Shown in pieces: positions 52,090-60,468 of a stretch of DNA of 64,000 nucleotides. The notes under the pieces were generated by a model, which saw only the letters and a program-made list of their open reading frames with translations, did not search any database and was not told the origin of the DNA. The stretch covers positions 3,786,001-3,850,000 of the forward strand of contig NZ_CP107841.1 of the NCBI RefSeq assembly GCF_036346855.1. Reading direction: 5' to 3'. The stretch is from Streptomyces europaeiscabiei (lineage in GTDB: Bacteria > Actinomycetota > Actinomycetes > Streptomycetales > Streptomycetaceae). A program made the position numbers and the translations under genes. Each line of letters opens with the position of its first letter. Position 1 is the stretch's first letter.

Positions 52090-52105
52090 CTAAGCGCTCG
52101 CTCAG
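52090..52105. promoter_or_regulatory. TetR-like operator upstream of the acyl-CoA dehydrogenase
   Basis: CTAAGCGCTCGCTCAG is a 16-bp palindrome with one mismatch per arm, about 100 bases upstream of the dehydrogenase start. The size and shape suit a TetR-family repressor, perhaps the neighbouring one, though its sequence differs from the two palindromes in the divergent accD1 promoter. Confidence 0.5.
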
Positions 52106-52210
52106 ACAACCGTACCGGCGGGTAGGCAAGCGCGTCCAGATGGTCGGCCCCGTAACGCTCATCACGCTTTTGACCCACAGCCGAGACCGCCGCCCCGGAC
52201 CCACGCCGCC

Positions 52211-52230
52211 AGGGGCGCGGGGAACCGCGC
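52211..52230. repeat. Half-copy of the dispersed repeat downstream of tetR
   Basis: AGGGGCGCGGGGAACCGCGC matches the right arm of the element with one difference and is followed by GGCCGGCCCC as in other copies. The left arm is absent. Confidence 0.75.
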
Positions 52231-52313
52231 GGCCGGCCCCACTCGACCCGCGGCCCACGACCGCCGGAACCCCACCCCCGAACCCGGCCCACCGGACAGC
52301 CGGAACCGGGCGG

Positions 52314-52910
52314 TCAGCCGGAGGCAGCCGCCTCGAACGCCCCCCGGGCCATCCGGTGCAGCAACCCCGCCGTGGCCGCCCGCCCGGGCAACGACCCCGG
52401 CCGCCCCAGATGCGGCGTCGAGTTCAGGAGCCCGAACACCGAGTGCACGGCGGACCGGGCGGCGGGCTCGGCGAGCCCCGGGTGCGCCTCGCGGAGCACC
52501 TGCACCCACAGCTCGACGTACTGGCGCTGCAACTGCCGTACGAGCTTGCGGTCGCTGTCGCGGAGGCGGTCCAGCTCGCGGTCGTGCAGGGTGATGAGGG
52601 GACGGTCGTCGAGAGCGAAGTCGATGTGCCCCTCGATGAGCGAGTCGAGGAGGGCCTCGGCGTCGCGCCCGTCGGCCTCCGCCACCCTCCGCTTCGCCCC
52701 CGTCAGCAACTGCCCGCTGATCCCCACCAGCAGCTCCGCGAGCATCGCGTCCTTGCCCGCGAAGTGCCGGTAGAGGCCCGGCCCGCTGATGCCGACGGCC
52801 GCCCCTATCTCGTCGACGCCGACACCGTGGAAGCCTCGCTCGGCGAAGAGGCGGGCGGCTTCCTTGAGGATCTGTTCGCGGCGGGTGGGCGCGTCGGTTC
52901 TCGTGGCCAT
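52314..52910 (-). CDS. TetR-family regulator of the leucine-catabolic operon
   Basis: Repressor of 198 residues. The N-terminal helix-turn-helix (REQILKEAARLFAERGFHG, then VDEIGAAVGISGPGLYRHFAGKDAML) is standard TetR, and the C-terminal ligand domain is helical. It is divergent from accD1, 106 bases apart, and the gap holds two palindromes that fit its operators, so it most likely represses the accD1-accA1-hmgL-dehydrogenase operon and itself, responding to an acyl-CoA. The inducing ligand is an inference. Its end is followed by the repeat half-copy at 52211. Confidence 0.92.
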   Translation of the reverse strand: MATRTDAPTRREQILKEAARLFAERGFHGVGVDEIGAAVGISGPGLYRHFAGKDAMLAELLVGISGQLLTGAKRRVAEADGRDAEALLDSLIEGHIDFALDDRPLITLHDRELDRLRDSDRKLVRQLQRQYVELWVQVLREAHPGLAEPAARSAVHSVFGLLNSTPHLGRPGSLPGRAATAGLLHRMARGAFEAAASG

Positions 52911-52930
52911 GAAGTCGATTCTAGACAGGG

Positions 52931-52977
52931 AGGTTAGCGGTCGTTAACCTGACGGAAACGCGTTAACGCTCATTAAC
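52931..52977. promoter_or_regulatory. Two TetR-like operators in the accD1 divergent promoter
   Basis: AGGTTAGCGGTCGTTAACCT (52931-52950) and GTTAACGCTCATTAAC (52962-52977) are imperfect palindromes sharing a TTAnCGnnCnTTAA core. Their centres are 29 bp apart, close to three helical turns, so two dimers could bind on one face. They lie between the TetR gene and accD1. Confidence 0.7.
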
Positions 52978-53016
52978 AGGTGACCACAGGTGACCACTGG
53001 GTGAGGGGACCGCACG

Positions 53017-54633
53017 ATGGACCAGGCACCGGAGCTGACGACCGCGGCAGATCCCGCGGCTCAGGCGTATCGGGCCAACGAGGCCGCGCACCGCGCGCTG
53101 GGCGAGGAGCTGCGGGCCAAGCTGGCCGCGGCGCGCCTCGGCGGCGGCGAGAAGGCGCGCGCCCGGCACACCGCACGCGGCAAGCTGCTGCCGCGCGACA
53201 GGGTGGACACCCTCCTCGACCCCGGCTCGCCCTTCCTGGAGCTGGCGCCCCTGGCCGCCGACGGCCTGTACGACGGCCAGGCCCCGGCCGCGGGCGTCAT
53301 CGCCGGGATCGGCCGGGTCAGCGGCCGTGAGTGCGTCGTCGTCGCCAACGACGCCACCGTCAAGGGCGGCACGTACTACCCGATGACGGTGAAGAAGCAT
53401 CTGCGGGCCCAGGAGGTGGCCCTGGAGAACCGCCTCCCCTGTCTCTACCTCGTCGACTCCGGCGGCGCCTTCCTGCCCATGCAGGACGAGGTCTTCCCCG
53501 ACCGCGAGCACTTCGGCCGGATCTTCTACAACCAGGCCCGGATGTCCGGCGCGGGGATCCCCCAGATCGCCGCGGTCCTCGGGTCGTGCACGGCGGGCGG
53601 CGCTTACGTCCCCGCGATGAGCGACGAAGCCGTCATCGTCCGGGGGCAGGGGACGATCTTCCTCGGCGGCCCCCCGCTGGTGAAGGCCGCCACCGGCGAG
53701 GTCGTCACCGCCGAGGAGCTGGGCGGCGGCGAGGTCCACTCCCGGATCTCCGGCGTCACCGACCACCTCGCCGAGAGCGACGCCCACGCCCTGCGCATCG
53801 TGCGGACCATCGTCTCCACCCTCCCCTCCCGGGGCCCGCTCCCCTGGTCGGTCGAGCCGGCCGTCGAGCCCAAGGTGGACCCGTACACGCTGTACGGCGC
53901 CGTGCCCGTCGACTCCCGCACTCCGTACGACGTACGCGAGGTCATCGCGCGCGTGGTCGACGGTTCGCGGTTCGCCGAGTTCAAGGCGGAGTTCGGGCAG
54001 ACCCTCGTCACCGGCTTCGCCCGCATCCACGGACACCCGGTCGGGATCGTCGCCAACAACGGCATCCTCTTCTCCGAGTCGGCCCAGAAGGGCGCCCACT
54101 TCATCGAGCTGTGCGACCAGCGCGGCATCCCGCTGGTCTTCCTGCAGAACATCTCCGGCTTCATGGTCGGCCGGGACTACGAGGCCGGCGGCATCGCCAA
54201 GCACGGCGCCAAGATGGTGACGGCCGTGGCCTGCACCCGCGTCCCCAAGCTGACCGTCGTGATCGGCGGCTCGTACGGCGCGGGCAACTACTCGATGTGC
54301 GGCCGGGCGTACTCCCCCCGCTTCCTGTGGATGTGGCCCAACGCCAAGATCTCGGTGATGGGCGGCGAACAGGCCGCGTCCGTCCTCGCGACCGTGAAGC
54401 GGGACCAGTTGGAGGCGCGCGGCGAGGACTGGCCCGCGGCGGACGAGGAGTCCTTCAAGGACCCGATCCGCGCCCAGTACGAGCGCCAGGGCAGCGCCTA
54501 CTACGCCACGGCCCGCCTCTGGGACGACGGCGTGATCGACCCGCTGGAGACCCGCCAGGTCCTGGGCCTCGCCCTGACCGCCTGCGCCAACGCGCCCCTG
54601 GGTGAACCCCAGTTCGGCGTCTTCCGGATGTGA
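53017..54633 (+). CDS. accD1: Acyl-CoA carboxylase beta subunit (methylcrotonyl-CoA type)
   Basis: Carboxyltransferase of 538 residues that moves carboxyl from biotin to an acyl-CoA; context indicates 3-methylcrotonyl-CoA. The crotonase-fold halves are clear: [20 protein letters not shown] (about residues 109-128), [19 protein letters not shown] (about 146-164), [11 protein letters not shown] and the oxyanion-type [18 protein letters not shown] near residue 425. ATG 53017 lies 40 bases after the second TetR palindrome. It is first in a four-gene operon with the biotin subunit 10 bases downstream. From memory, M. tuberculosis AccD1/AccA1 has the same role. Confidence 0.93.
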   Translation: MDQAPELTTAADPAAQAYRANEAAHRALGEELRAKLAAARLGGGEKARARHTARGKLLPRDRVDTLLDPGSPFLELAPLAADGLYDGQAPAAGVIAGIGRVSGRECVVVANDATVKGGTYYPMTVKKHLRAQEVALENRLPCLYLVDSGGAFLPMQDEVFPDREHFGRIFYNQARMSGAGIPQIAAVLGSCTAGGAYVPAMSDEAVIVRGQGTIFLGGPPLVKAATGEVVTAEELGGGEVHSRISGVTDHLAESDAHALRIVRTIVSTLPSRGPLPWSVEPAVEPKVDPYTLYGAVPVDSRTPYDVREVIARVVDGSRFAEFKAEFGQTLVTGFARIHGHPVGIVANNGILFSESAQKGAHFIELCDQRGIPLVFLQNISGFMVGRDYEAGGIAKHGAKMVTAVACTRVPKLTVVIGGSYGAGNYSMCGRAYSPRFLWMWPNAKISVMGGEQAASVLATVKRDQLEARGEDWPAADEESFKDPIRAQYERQGSAYYATARLWDDGVIDPLETRQVLGLALTACANAPLGEPQFGVFRM

Positions 54634-54643
54634 GGGGGAACCG

Positions 54644-56725
54644 ATGAATCCGACGAAGCCGATGGAACCGAAGAAGCCGATGGAACCGAAGCAGCCGACC
54701 ATGTTCGACACGGTCCTGGTGGCCAACCGGGGCGAGATCGCCGTCCGCGTCATCCGCACCCTCCGCGCACTCGGCGTCCGCTCCGTCGCCGTCTTCTCCG
54801 ACGCGGACGCCGACGCCCGGCACGTCCGGGAGGCCGACACGGCGGTACGGATCGGTCCGCCGCCGGCGACGATGAGCTATCTGTCGGTGGAGCGGCTGCT
54901 GGAGGCGGCGGCCCGGACGGGCGCGCAGGCGGTGCACCCGGGGTACGGCTTCCTCGCCGAGAACGCCGGGTTCGCGCGGGCGTGCGCCGACGCGGGTCTC
55001 GTCTTCATCGGTCCGCCCGCCGACGCCATCTCCCTCATGGGCGACAAGATCCGCGCCAAGGAGACGGTCCGGGCGGCCGGGGTGCCGGTGGTGCCCGGTT
55101 CCAGCGGCAGCGGTCTGACCGACTCCCAACTCGCCGACGCCGCCCACGAGATCGGCATGCCGGTGCTGCTGAAGCCCAGCGCGGGCGGCGGCGGCAAGGG
55201 CATGCGGCTGGTCCGGGACGCGGAGCTGCTGGCCGACGAGATCGCCGCCGCCCGCCGCGAGGCCCGCTCGTCCTTCGGCGACGACACCCTCCTCGTGGAG
55301 CGGTGGATCGACCGCCCCCGGCACATCGAGATCCAGGTCCTGGCCGACGGTCACGGCGGCGTGGTCCACCTCGGTGAGCGCGAGTGCTCCCTCCAGCGCC
55401 GCCACCAGAAGGTCATCGAGGAGGCGCCCAGCGTCCTGCTCGACGAGGCCACCCGGGCCGCGATGGGCGAGGCGGCCGTCCAGGCGGCCCGCTCCTGCGG
55501 TTACTCCGGCGCGGGCACGGTCGAGTTCATCGTCCCCGGCGGCGACCCCTCCTCGTACTACTTCATGGAGATGAACACCCGCCTCCAGGTCGAGCACCCG
55601 GTGACCGAGCTGGTCACGGGCGTCGACCTGGTGGAGTGGCAGCTCCGGGTCGCGGCGGGCGAGCGGCTGTCCTTCGGGCAGGAGGACGTACGGCTGACGG
55701 GGCACGCGGTCGAGGCGCGGATCTGCGCCGAGGACCCCTCGCGCGGCTTCCTCCCCTCCGGCGGCACGATCCTGCGCCTGCGCGAGCCGGACGGCGACGG
55801 TGTCCGTACGGACTCCGGCCTCACCGAGGGCACTGAGGTCGGCTCGCTGTACGACCCGATGCTCTCCAAGGTCATCGCCTACGGCCCCGACCGGCCCACC
55901 GCCCTGCGCAGACTCCGCGCGGCCCTCGCGGAGACGGTCACCCTGGGCGTCCAGACGAACGCCGGGTTCCTGCGCCGGCTGCTGGCCCATCCGGCGGTGG
56001 TGGCGGGCGAGTTGGACACGGGGCTGGTGGAGCGGGAGGTGGACGGGCTGGTCCCGGACGAGGTGCCGGTGGAGGTCTACGCGGCGGCGGCGGCACTGCG
56101 CCAGGCCGCGCTCACTCCGACCGCCGGCGACGGCGCCGGCTGGACCGATCCGTTCGACACCGCGGTCGGCTGGAGGCTGGGCGGCGAACGGGCCTGGACG
56201 GCACACCACCTGCGGCTGCCGGGCCACGAGCCGGTCACCGTGCACGTGCGCCGCACACCGGACGGCGGGACCGAGGTGCTGCCGGACGGGGCCGAAACCC
56301 CCCTGCGGGGGTCCGGGGGTGCGCCCCCGCGTCCCGGGGCGGAGGGCAGGTTCACCTTCCACCTCGACGGCCTCACCCACACCTTCCACCACGCCTCCGA
56401 CTGGCTGGGCCGGGACGGCGACGCCTGGCAGGTGCGCGACCACGACCCCGTCGCCGCCGCGCTCACCGGCGCCGCCCACGCGGGCGCAGACTCGCTGACG
56501 GCGCCGATGCCCGGGACGGTCACCGTGGTGAAGGTTGCCGTCGGGGACGAGGTGGCCGCCGGGCAGAGCCTGCTGGTGGTGGAGGCGATGAAGATGGAGC
56601 ACGTCGTCTCCGCGCCGCACGCCGGGACGGTCACCGAGCTGGACGTCACGCCCGGGACGACCGTCGCCATGGACCAGGTGCTGGCGGTCGTCGCACCGCA
56701 CGAGCTGGAGGAGGCGGCCGTATGA
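54644..56725 (+). CDS. accA1: Acyl-CoA carboxylase alpha subunit with biotin carrier
   Basis: Biotin carboxylase/carrier subunit of 693 residues. The biotin carboxylase domain begins TVLVANRGEIAVRVIRTLRA, the ATP-grasp loop is KPSAGGGGKGMRLV (about residues 180-193), and EMNTRLQVEHPVTE (about 307-320) is the catalytic segment. The biotin lysine is Lys650 in EAMKMEH. The first 20 residues repeat KPMEPK/EPKKPMEPKQP (18-base repeats), an unusual extension. Around residues 550-566 a run PLRGSGGAPPRPG is encoded by a strongly palindromic insert (56298-56340). ATG 54644 follows GAGGGGG. The stop overlaps the hmgL start (ATGA). Confidence 0.93.
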   Translation: MNPTKPMEPKKPMEPKQPTMFDTVLVANRGEIAVRVIRTLRALGVRSVAVFSDADADARHVREADTAVRIGPPPATMSYLSVERLLEAAARTGAQAVHPGYGFLAENAGFARACADAGLVFIGPPADAISLMGDKIRAKETVRAAGVPVVPGSSGSGLTDSQLADAAHEIGMPVLLKPSAGGGGKGMRLVRDAELLADEIAAARREARSSFGDDTLLVERWIDRPRHIEIQVLADGHGGVVHLGERECSLQRRHQKVIEEAPSVLLDEATRAAMGEAAVQAARSCGYSGAGTVEFIVPGGDPSSYYFMEMNTRLQVEHPVTELVTGVDLVEWQLRVAAGERLSFGQEDVRLTGHAVEARICAEDPSRGFLPSGGTILRLREPDGDGVRTDSGLTEGTEVGSLYDPMLSKVIAYGPDRPTALRRLRAALAETVTLGVQTNAGFLRRLLAHPAVVAGELDTGLVEREVDGLVPDEVPVEVYAAAAALRQAALTPTAGDGAGWTDPFDTAVGWRLGGERAWTAHHLRLPGHEPVTVHVRRTPDGGTEVLPDGAETPLRGSGGAPPRPGAEGRFTFHLDGLTHTFHHASDWLGRDGDAWQVRDHDPVAAALTGAAHAGADSLTAPMPGTVTVVKVAVGDEVAAGQSLLVVEAMKMEHVVSAPHAGTVTELDVTPGTTVAMDQVLAVVAPHELEEAAV
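56298..56340. repeat. Palindromic GC insert within accA1
   Basis: CCCCCTGCGGGGG and GGGGGTGCGCCCCC form two adjacent hairpins inside the linker between carboxylase and biotin carrier domains. In frame, it adds about 14 Pro/Gly/Arg residues. The words resemble GC-rich palindromes common between Streptomyces genes. Confidence 0.6.
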
Positions 56726-57699
56726 CCGTCCAGGAACAGGGCCTCCCCATGACCGTGCCGACCGAAGGCCTCCCGGCCCGCGTCCGTATCCACGAGGTCG
56801 GCGCCCGGGACGGCCTGCAGAACGAGAAGGCGACCGTCCCGACGGCAGTGAAGGCGGAGTTCGTCCACCGGCTGGCCGACGCGGGCCTCACCACCATCGA
56901 GGCCACCAGCTTCGTGCACCCCAAGTGGGTGCCCCAACTGGCGGACGCGGAGGCCTTGTTCCCCCTCGTCACCGACCTCCCGGTGGATCTCCCCGTCCTC
57001 GTCCCCAACGAGCGCGGCCTCGACCGCGCCCTCGCCCTCGGTGCCCGCCGGGTCGCCGTCTTCGCCAGCGCCACGGAGTCCTTCGCCAAGGCCAACCTCA
57101 ACCGCACGGTCGACGAGGCACTGGCCATGTTCGACCCGGTGGTGACCCGGGCGAAGGCCGAGGGCGACGTGCATGTACGGGGCTACCTCTCGATGTGCTT
57201 CGGTGACCCCTGGGAGGGTGCCGTCCCGATCCCCCAGGTCGTCCGGGTCTGCCGCGCGCTCCTGGACCTGGGCTGCGACGAACTGAGCCTCGGCGACACG
57301 ATCGGTGTGGCCACCCCGGGCCATGTCCAGGCACTGCTCACCGCGCTGAACGAGGCGGACGTCCCCACGTCCGCGCTCGGCGTGCACTTCCACGACACCT
57401 ACGGCCAGGCCCTCGCCAACACCCTGGCGGCGCTCCAGTACGGCGTCACCACGGTCGACGCCTCGGCCGGCGGCCTCGGCGGCTGCCCGTACGCGAAGTC
57501 CGCCACCGGGAACCTCGCCACCGAGGACCTCGTGTGGATGCTGCGGGGCCTCGGCATCGACACGGGCGTCGACCTCGGCCGCCTCGTCGCCACGAGCGCG
57601 TGGATGGCCGGACACCTGGGCCGACCCAGCCCGTCCCGCACCGTACGAGCCCTGTCCCACAAGGACGACGAGGGCCACGAGGACCACAAGGAGCAATGA
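56722..57699 (+). CDS. hmgL: Hydroxymethylglutaryl-CoA lyase
   Basis: Lyase of 325 residues that splits 3-hydroxy-3-methylglutaryl-CoA to acetyl-CoA and acetoacetate, the last step of leucine breakdown. The TIM barrel has VGARDGLQNEK (about residues 23-33), catalytic and metal residues in DELSLGDTIGVATPG, HFHDTYGQALAN (about 222-233) and the loop GGLGGCPYAKSATGN with the active-site Cys (about 250-264). The start ATG overlaps the accA1 stop and its own stop overlaps the next start. The acidic His-rich tail (KDDEGHEDHKEQ) is not part of the fold. Confidence 0.94.
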   Translation: MTVQEQGLPMTVPTEGLPARVRIHEVGARDGLQNEKATVPTAVKAEFVHRLADAGLTTIEATSFVHPKWVPQLADAEALFPLVTDLPVDLPVLVPNERGLDRALALGARRVAVFASATESFAKANLNRTVDEALAMFDPVVTRAKAEGDVHVRGYLSMCFGDPWEGAVPIPQVVRVCRALLDLGCDELSLGDTIGVATPGHVQALLTALNEADVPTSALGVHFHDTYGQALANTLAALQYGVTTVDASAGGLGGCPYAKSATGNLATEDLVWMLRGLGIDTGVDLGRLVATSAWMAGHLGRPSPSRTVRALSHKDDEGHEDHKEQ

Positions 57700-58865
57700 C
57701 GTCCATGAACCACCGCCTCTCCCCCGAGCTGGAAGAACTCCGCCGTACGGTCGAGGAGTTCGCGCACGAGGTCGTCGCGCCCAAGATCGGCGACTTCTAC
57801 GAGCGGCACGAGTTCCCGTACGAGATCGTCCGCGAGATGGGCCGCATGGGGCTGTTCGGGCTGCCGTTCCCCGAGGAGTACGGCGGCATGGGCGGCGACT
57901 ATCTGGCGCTGGGCATCGCGCTGGAGGAGCTGGCCCGGGTGGACTCGTCCGTGGCCATCACCCTCGAAGCCGGGGTCTCCCTGGGCGCGATGCCGATCCA
58001 TCTCTTCGGTACCCGGGCGCAGAAGGAGGAGTGGCTGCCGCGCCTGTGCTCCGGCGAGGTGCTGGGCGCGTTCGGCCTCACCGAGCCCGACGGCGGCTCG
58101 GACGCGGGCGCCACCCGTACGACGGCCCGCCTGGACGAGTCGACAGACGAATGGGTCATCAACGGCAGCAAGTGCTTCATCACCAACTCGGGGACGGACA
58201 TCACGGCCCTGGTCACGGTCACGGCGGTCACCGGCCGCACCCCGGACGGCAAGCCCCTCATCTCCTCGATCATCGTCCCGTCCGGCACCCCGGGCTTCAC
58301 GGTGGCCGCCCCCTACTCCAAGGTCGGCTGGAACGCCTCGGACACCCGGGAGCTGTCGTTCGCGGACGTCCGGGTCCCGGCGGAGAACCTCCTCGGCGAA
58401 CTCGGCCGTGGCTACGCCCAGTTCCTGCGCATCCTCGACGAGGGCCGCATCGCCATCTCGGCGCTCGCCACAGGGCTCGCCCAGGGCTGTGTGGACGAGT
58501 CGGTGAAGTACGCGAAGGAACGGCACGCCTTCGGCCGCCCGATCGGTGCCAACCAGGCCATCCAGTTCAAGATCGCCGACATGGAGATGAAGGCCCACAC
58601 GGCCCGGCTCGCCTGGCGCGACGCGGCCTCCCGGCTGGTGGGCGGCGATCCCTTCAAGAAGGAAGCGGCCCTGGCGAAGCTCTACTCGTCCACCATCGCC
58701 GTCGACAACGCCCGCGACGCCACCCAGATCCACGGCGGCTACGGCTTCATGAACGAGTACCCCGTCGCCCGCATGTGGCGCGACTCCAAGATCCTGGAGA
58801 TCGGCGAGGGCACCAGCGAGGTGCAACGCATGCTGATCGCCAGGGAGTTGGGGCTGACCGGATAG
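57696..58865 (+). CDS. Acyl-CoA dehydrogenase (isovaleryl-CoA type)
   Basis: FAD-dependent dehydrogenase of 389 residues. In this operon it most likely oxidises isovaleryl-CoA to 3-methylcrotonyl-CoA, which the accD1/accA1 carboxylase then uses. Typical segments are FGLTEPDGGSDAGA (about 127-140), WVINGSKCFITNSG (about 151-164), QIHGGYGFMNEYPVARMWRD (about 344-363) and the ending EGTSEVQRMLIAREL. ATG 57696 overlaps the hmgL stop (ATGA); ATG 57705 is an alternative. This is the last gene of the operon. The methylglutaconyl-CoA hydratase of the pathway is missing from the window. Confidence 0.92.
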   Translation: MTSMNHRLSPELEELRRTVEEFAHEVVAPKIGDFYERHEFPYEIVREMGRMGLFGLPFPEEYGGMGGDYLALGIALEELARVDSSVAITLEAGVSLGAMPIHLFGTRAQKEEWLPRLCSGEVLGAFGLTEPDGGSDAGATRTTARLDESTDEWVINGSKCFITNSGTDITALVTVTAVTGRTPDGKPLISSIIVPSGTPGFTVAAPYSKVGWNASDTRELSFADVRVPAENLLGELGRGYAQFLRILDEGRIAISALATGLAQGCVDESVKYAKERHAFGRPIGANQAIQFKIADMEMKAHTARLAWRDAASRLVGGDPFKKEAALAKLYSSTIAVDNARDATQIHGGYGFMNEYPVARMWRDSKILEIGEGTSEVQRMLIARELGLTG

Positions 58866-59075
58866 CACTGCGGCCGGAAAGGGTTCGCCGTGTTGGTCCT
58901 CCCGCATGGCCGGACGGCATCGGCCGGGTTCTCTGGTGCCGCAGGCGCAGGGCTTCACCGGGGCGGCGGGCGGGGCGGTCGGATACGGCGGCGACGTCCT
59001 TTCCGACCGCTGGATCACGATGGCCGAGGCTGTGCGGGCATGCAGGCCGACCGATCAGAAAGGGCAGGAACTGCA

Positions 59076-59243
59076 GTGGACCGTACGCCGGAGCGGTACC
59101 AGCTCGGTGCGCTACCGCCGGGCGATGATGCTGCCGGCGTTTCCATGGACGGGAGGGCCGTCCCCCGTCTGCCCAAGCCTGACGACGAGTGCCCCTTTCT
59201 CAACCCGGAGGGCAGGGACGAAGCGCTGATGTCCTCTGGGTAG
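59076..59243 (+). CDS. Possible small hypothetical protein
   Basis: Open frame of 55 codons in the 379-base gap between the dehydrogenase and GntR genes. GTG 59076 follows AGGAA at 59066-59070, and about three quarters of third codon positions are G or C, lower than in neighbouring genes. The peptide (RYQLGALPPGDDAAG, then PKPDDECPFLNPEG) is hydrophilic and unrecognised. It ends two bases before the convergent GntR gene ends. It may equally be non-coding 3' sequence. Confidence 0.3.
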   Translation: MDRTPERYQLGALPPGDDAAGVSMDGRAVPRLPKPDDECPFLNPEGRDEALMSSG

Positions 59244-59244
59244 G

Positions 59245-59628
59245 TCAGGGACCATGGAGAGTCGCGAGAACGTGACGGATCGCCGCGAGCACTTCTTCGT
59301 CCGTGGCGTCGAGCTGTCTGGCGGCTGCCGCGTAAGTGCGTGCATGTTCAGCCAGTTTCGCTTTGGTGTCGGTTGGGCCTGGGGGGGCGACAACCCGGGT
59401 GCCAGATCCGCGGCGGCTCTTCACCAGACCGGCAGTTTCCAGTTCGCGGTATGCCCGGACCACCGTGTTGTTGGCTACGCCGAGGTCAGAGGCGAGCTGT
59501 CGCACGGGCGGCAGTCTGTCGCCCTGCTGTAGCTGGCCAACAGAGATCAAGTCGGCTAGCTGTACGCGGAGTTGCTCGTAGGGCGGCACCGGGGAAGCGT
59601 GGCTCACGCTGACGTTCTGCACTGTCAC
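59245..59628 (-). CDS. GntR-family (YtrA-type) regulator
   Basis: Short GntR regulator of 127 residues of the YtrA subgroup, which has only a small C-terminal dimerisation part. The winged helix is clear: PPYEQLRVQLADLISVGQL, QGDRLPPVRQLASDLGVANN and TVVRAYRELETAGLV with the wing RRGSGTRV (about residues 11-78). GTG 59628 overlaps the stop of the upstream membrane-protein gene (GTGA). Divergence from YtrA systems is that no ABC ATPase gene is present, only the membrane protein. It probably represses its own operon at the palindrome 60451-60468. Confidence 0.9.
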   Translation of the reverse strand: MTVQNVSVSHASPVPPYEQLRVQLADLISVGQLQQGDRLPPVRQLASDLGVANNTVVRAYRELETAGLVKSRRGSGTRVVAPPGPTDTKAKLAEHARTYAAAARQLDATDEEVLAAIRHVLATLHGP

Positions 59629-60392
59629 GGCCGAGCCTTGATGTAGATCTGCGGCAGCAGAAGGACGCTCAGGCAGTGGCCGGCAGTCACTGCGGAGGTG
59701 AGGGCTGCGAGGCCCAGCCCCCACAGGGCCACGTTCTGCATCAGGCTCGCGCAGGACGTGTTCAGCACGGCCTCGGCCATCGTCGAGGAGACGGCGAAGA
59801 GAGGGGCGGTCACCAGCACTCCCCATGCGCCGACCGCCGCCCGGACCGAGATGCGGCGTTGGTCAACGCTTCCGGACCGGACTGTGACTCGGTGCAGGAG
59901 CAGTGCGCAAGCGACGGTACCGGCGGCAAGACCGCTCAGGGCCGGCCAGGCGTAGTAAGGGCCGGGCCAGGGTGAGAGCAGTTGGGTGCCTGCCGGACAG
60001 GTGACGGACAGGGCGCGGCCCGAGCGGCCGTCGGCGTCCGCCGAGGCCGTAACTGCGGCGATGGTCACAAGCATCAGCAAGAGACCCGCCTGGACGGCCA
60101 ATACTGCACTGAGGGACCGGGGCAGATACTCCCGGATCCGGCGTGGCGCCACCTGGGCCACTCGAATCCAGCCGGAACCTGGGCGCGCGGTCAGATCCGC
60201 CGCAAACACGCCGGCCATGACACACAGAGCGAACACGGGAAACCCGTACAGCAGATCCACGTCAGGCTCAGGGTCGAACGAGACCAGCGCGTTGACCGCC
60301 AGGCCGGTCGCCGCGCCGACCCACCGCACGGGCGTATCGAGCCGCGCCCGCCACGCGGCTTCCGTTCCTGCGGCAGCCGGCATGCTGATCAC
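59625..60392 (-). CDS. Membrane protein coupled to the GntR regulator
   Basis: Integral membrane protein of 255 residues with about six helices (for example near 30-48, 51-66, 95-116, 145-165, 188-206 and 222-245). A loop RIREYLPRSLSAVLAVQAG precedes the third. One conserved-looking Cys lies in an outer loop (VTCPAGT). No family was recognised; the setting (first gene, then a YtrA-type regulator) resembles YtrA-type operons, in which membrane permeases of ABC transporters occur, but no ATPase is present. GTG 60392 follows GGAAGGG. Transcription should start about 30 bases upstream from the promoter at 60430-60457. Confidence 0.8.
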   Translation of the reverse strand: MISMPAAAGTEAAWRARLDTPVRWVGAATGLAVNALVSFDPEPDVDLLYGFPVFALCVMAGVFAADLTARPGSGWIRVAQVAPRRIREYLPRSLSAVLAVQAGLLLMLVTIAAVTASADADGRSGRALSVTCPAGTQLLSPWPGPYYAWPALSGLAAGTVACALLLHRVTVRSGSVDQRRISVRAAVGAWGVLVTAPLFAVSSTMAEAVLNTSCASLMQNVALWGLGLAALTSAVTAGHCLSVLLLPQIYIKARP

Positions 60393-60429
60393 TTTGCCCT
60401 TCCGCCCAGTGTATTAACCATGTGACACA

Positions 60430-60457
60430 ATTATCGACCGAGCCCGAAGCGTGTCAA
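60430..60457 (-). promoter_or_regulatory. Consensus-like promoter of the GntR cassette
   Basis: On the minus strand TTGACA (60457-60452) and GATAAT (60435-60430) are 16 bases apart, close to the major sigma factor consensus. The -35 box lies inside the operator palindrome. Confidence 0.75.
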
Positions 60458-60468
60458 GGAGTTGACAC
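60451..60468. promoter_or_regulatory. GntR-type operator palindrome
   Basis: GTGTCAAGGAGTTGACAC has exact 7-bp arms (GTGTCAA/TTGACAC) and a four-base centre. It covers the -35 of the minus-strand promoter, so a bound GntR dimer would block it. Confidence 0.75.

Larger units (their letters stand above)
51990..52313. other. Gene-free region with operator and repeat half-copy
   Basis: These 324 bases between the dehydrogenase start and the TetR stop contain a half-copy of the dispersed repeat (52211-52230), which may end the TetR transcript, and a palindrome (52090-52105) that probably belongs to the dehydrogenase promoter. Nothing else was recognised. Confidence 0.55.

Noticed and set aside
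50829..52937. A 702-codon plus-strand frame
   Set aside because: Antisense to the acyl-CoA dehydrogenase and TetR genes, both recognisable.
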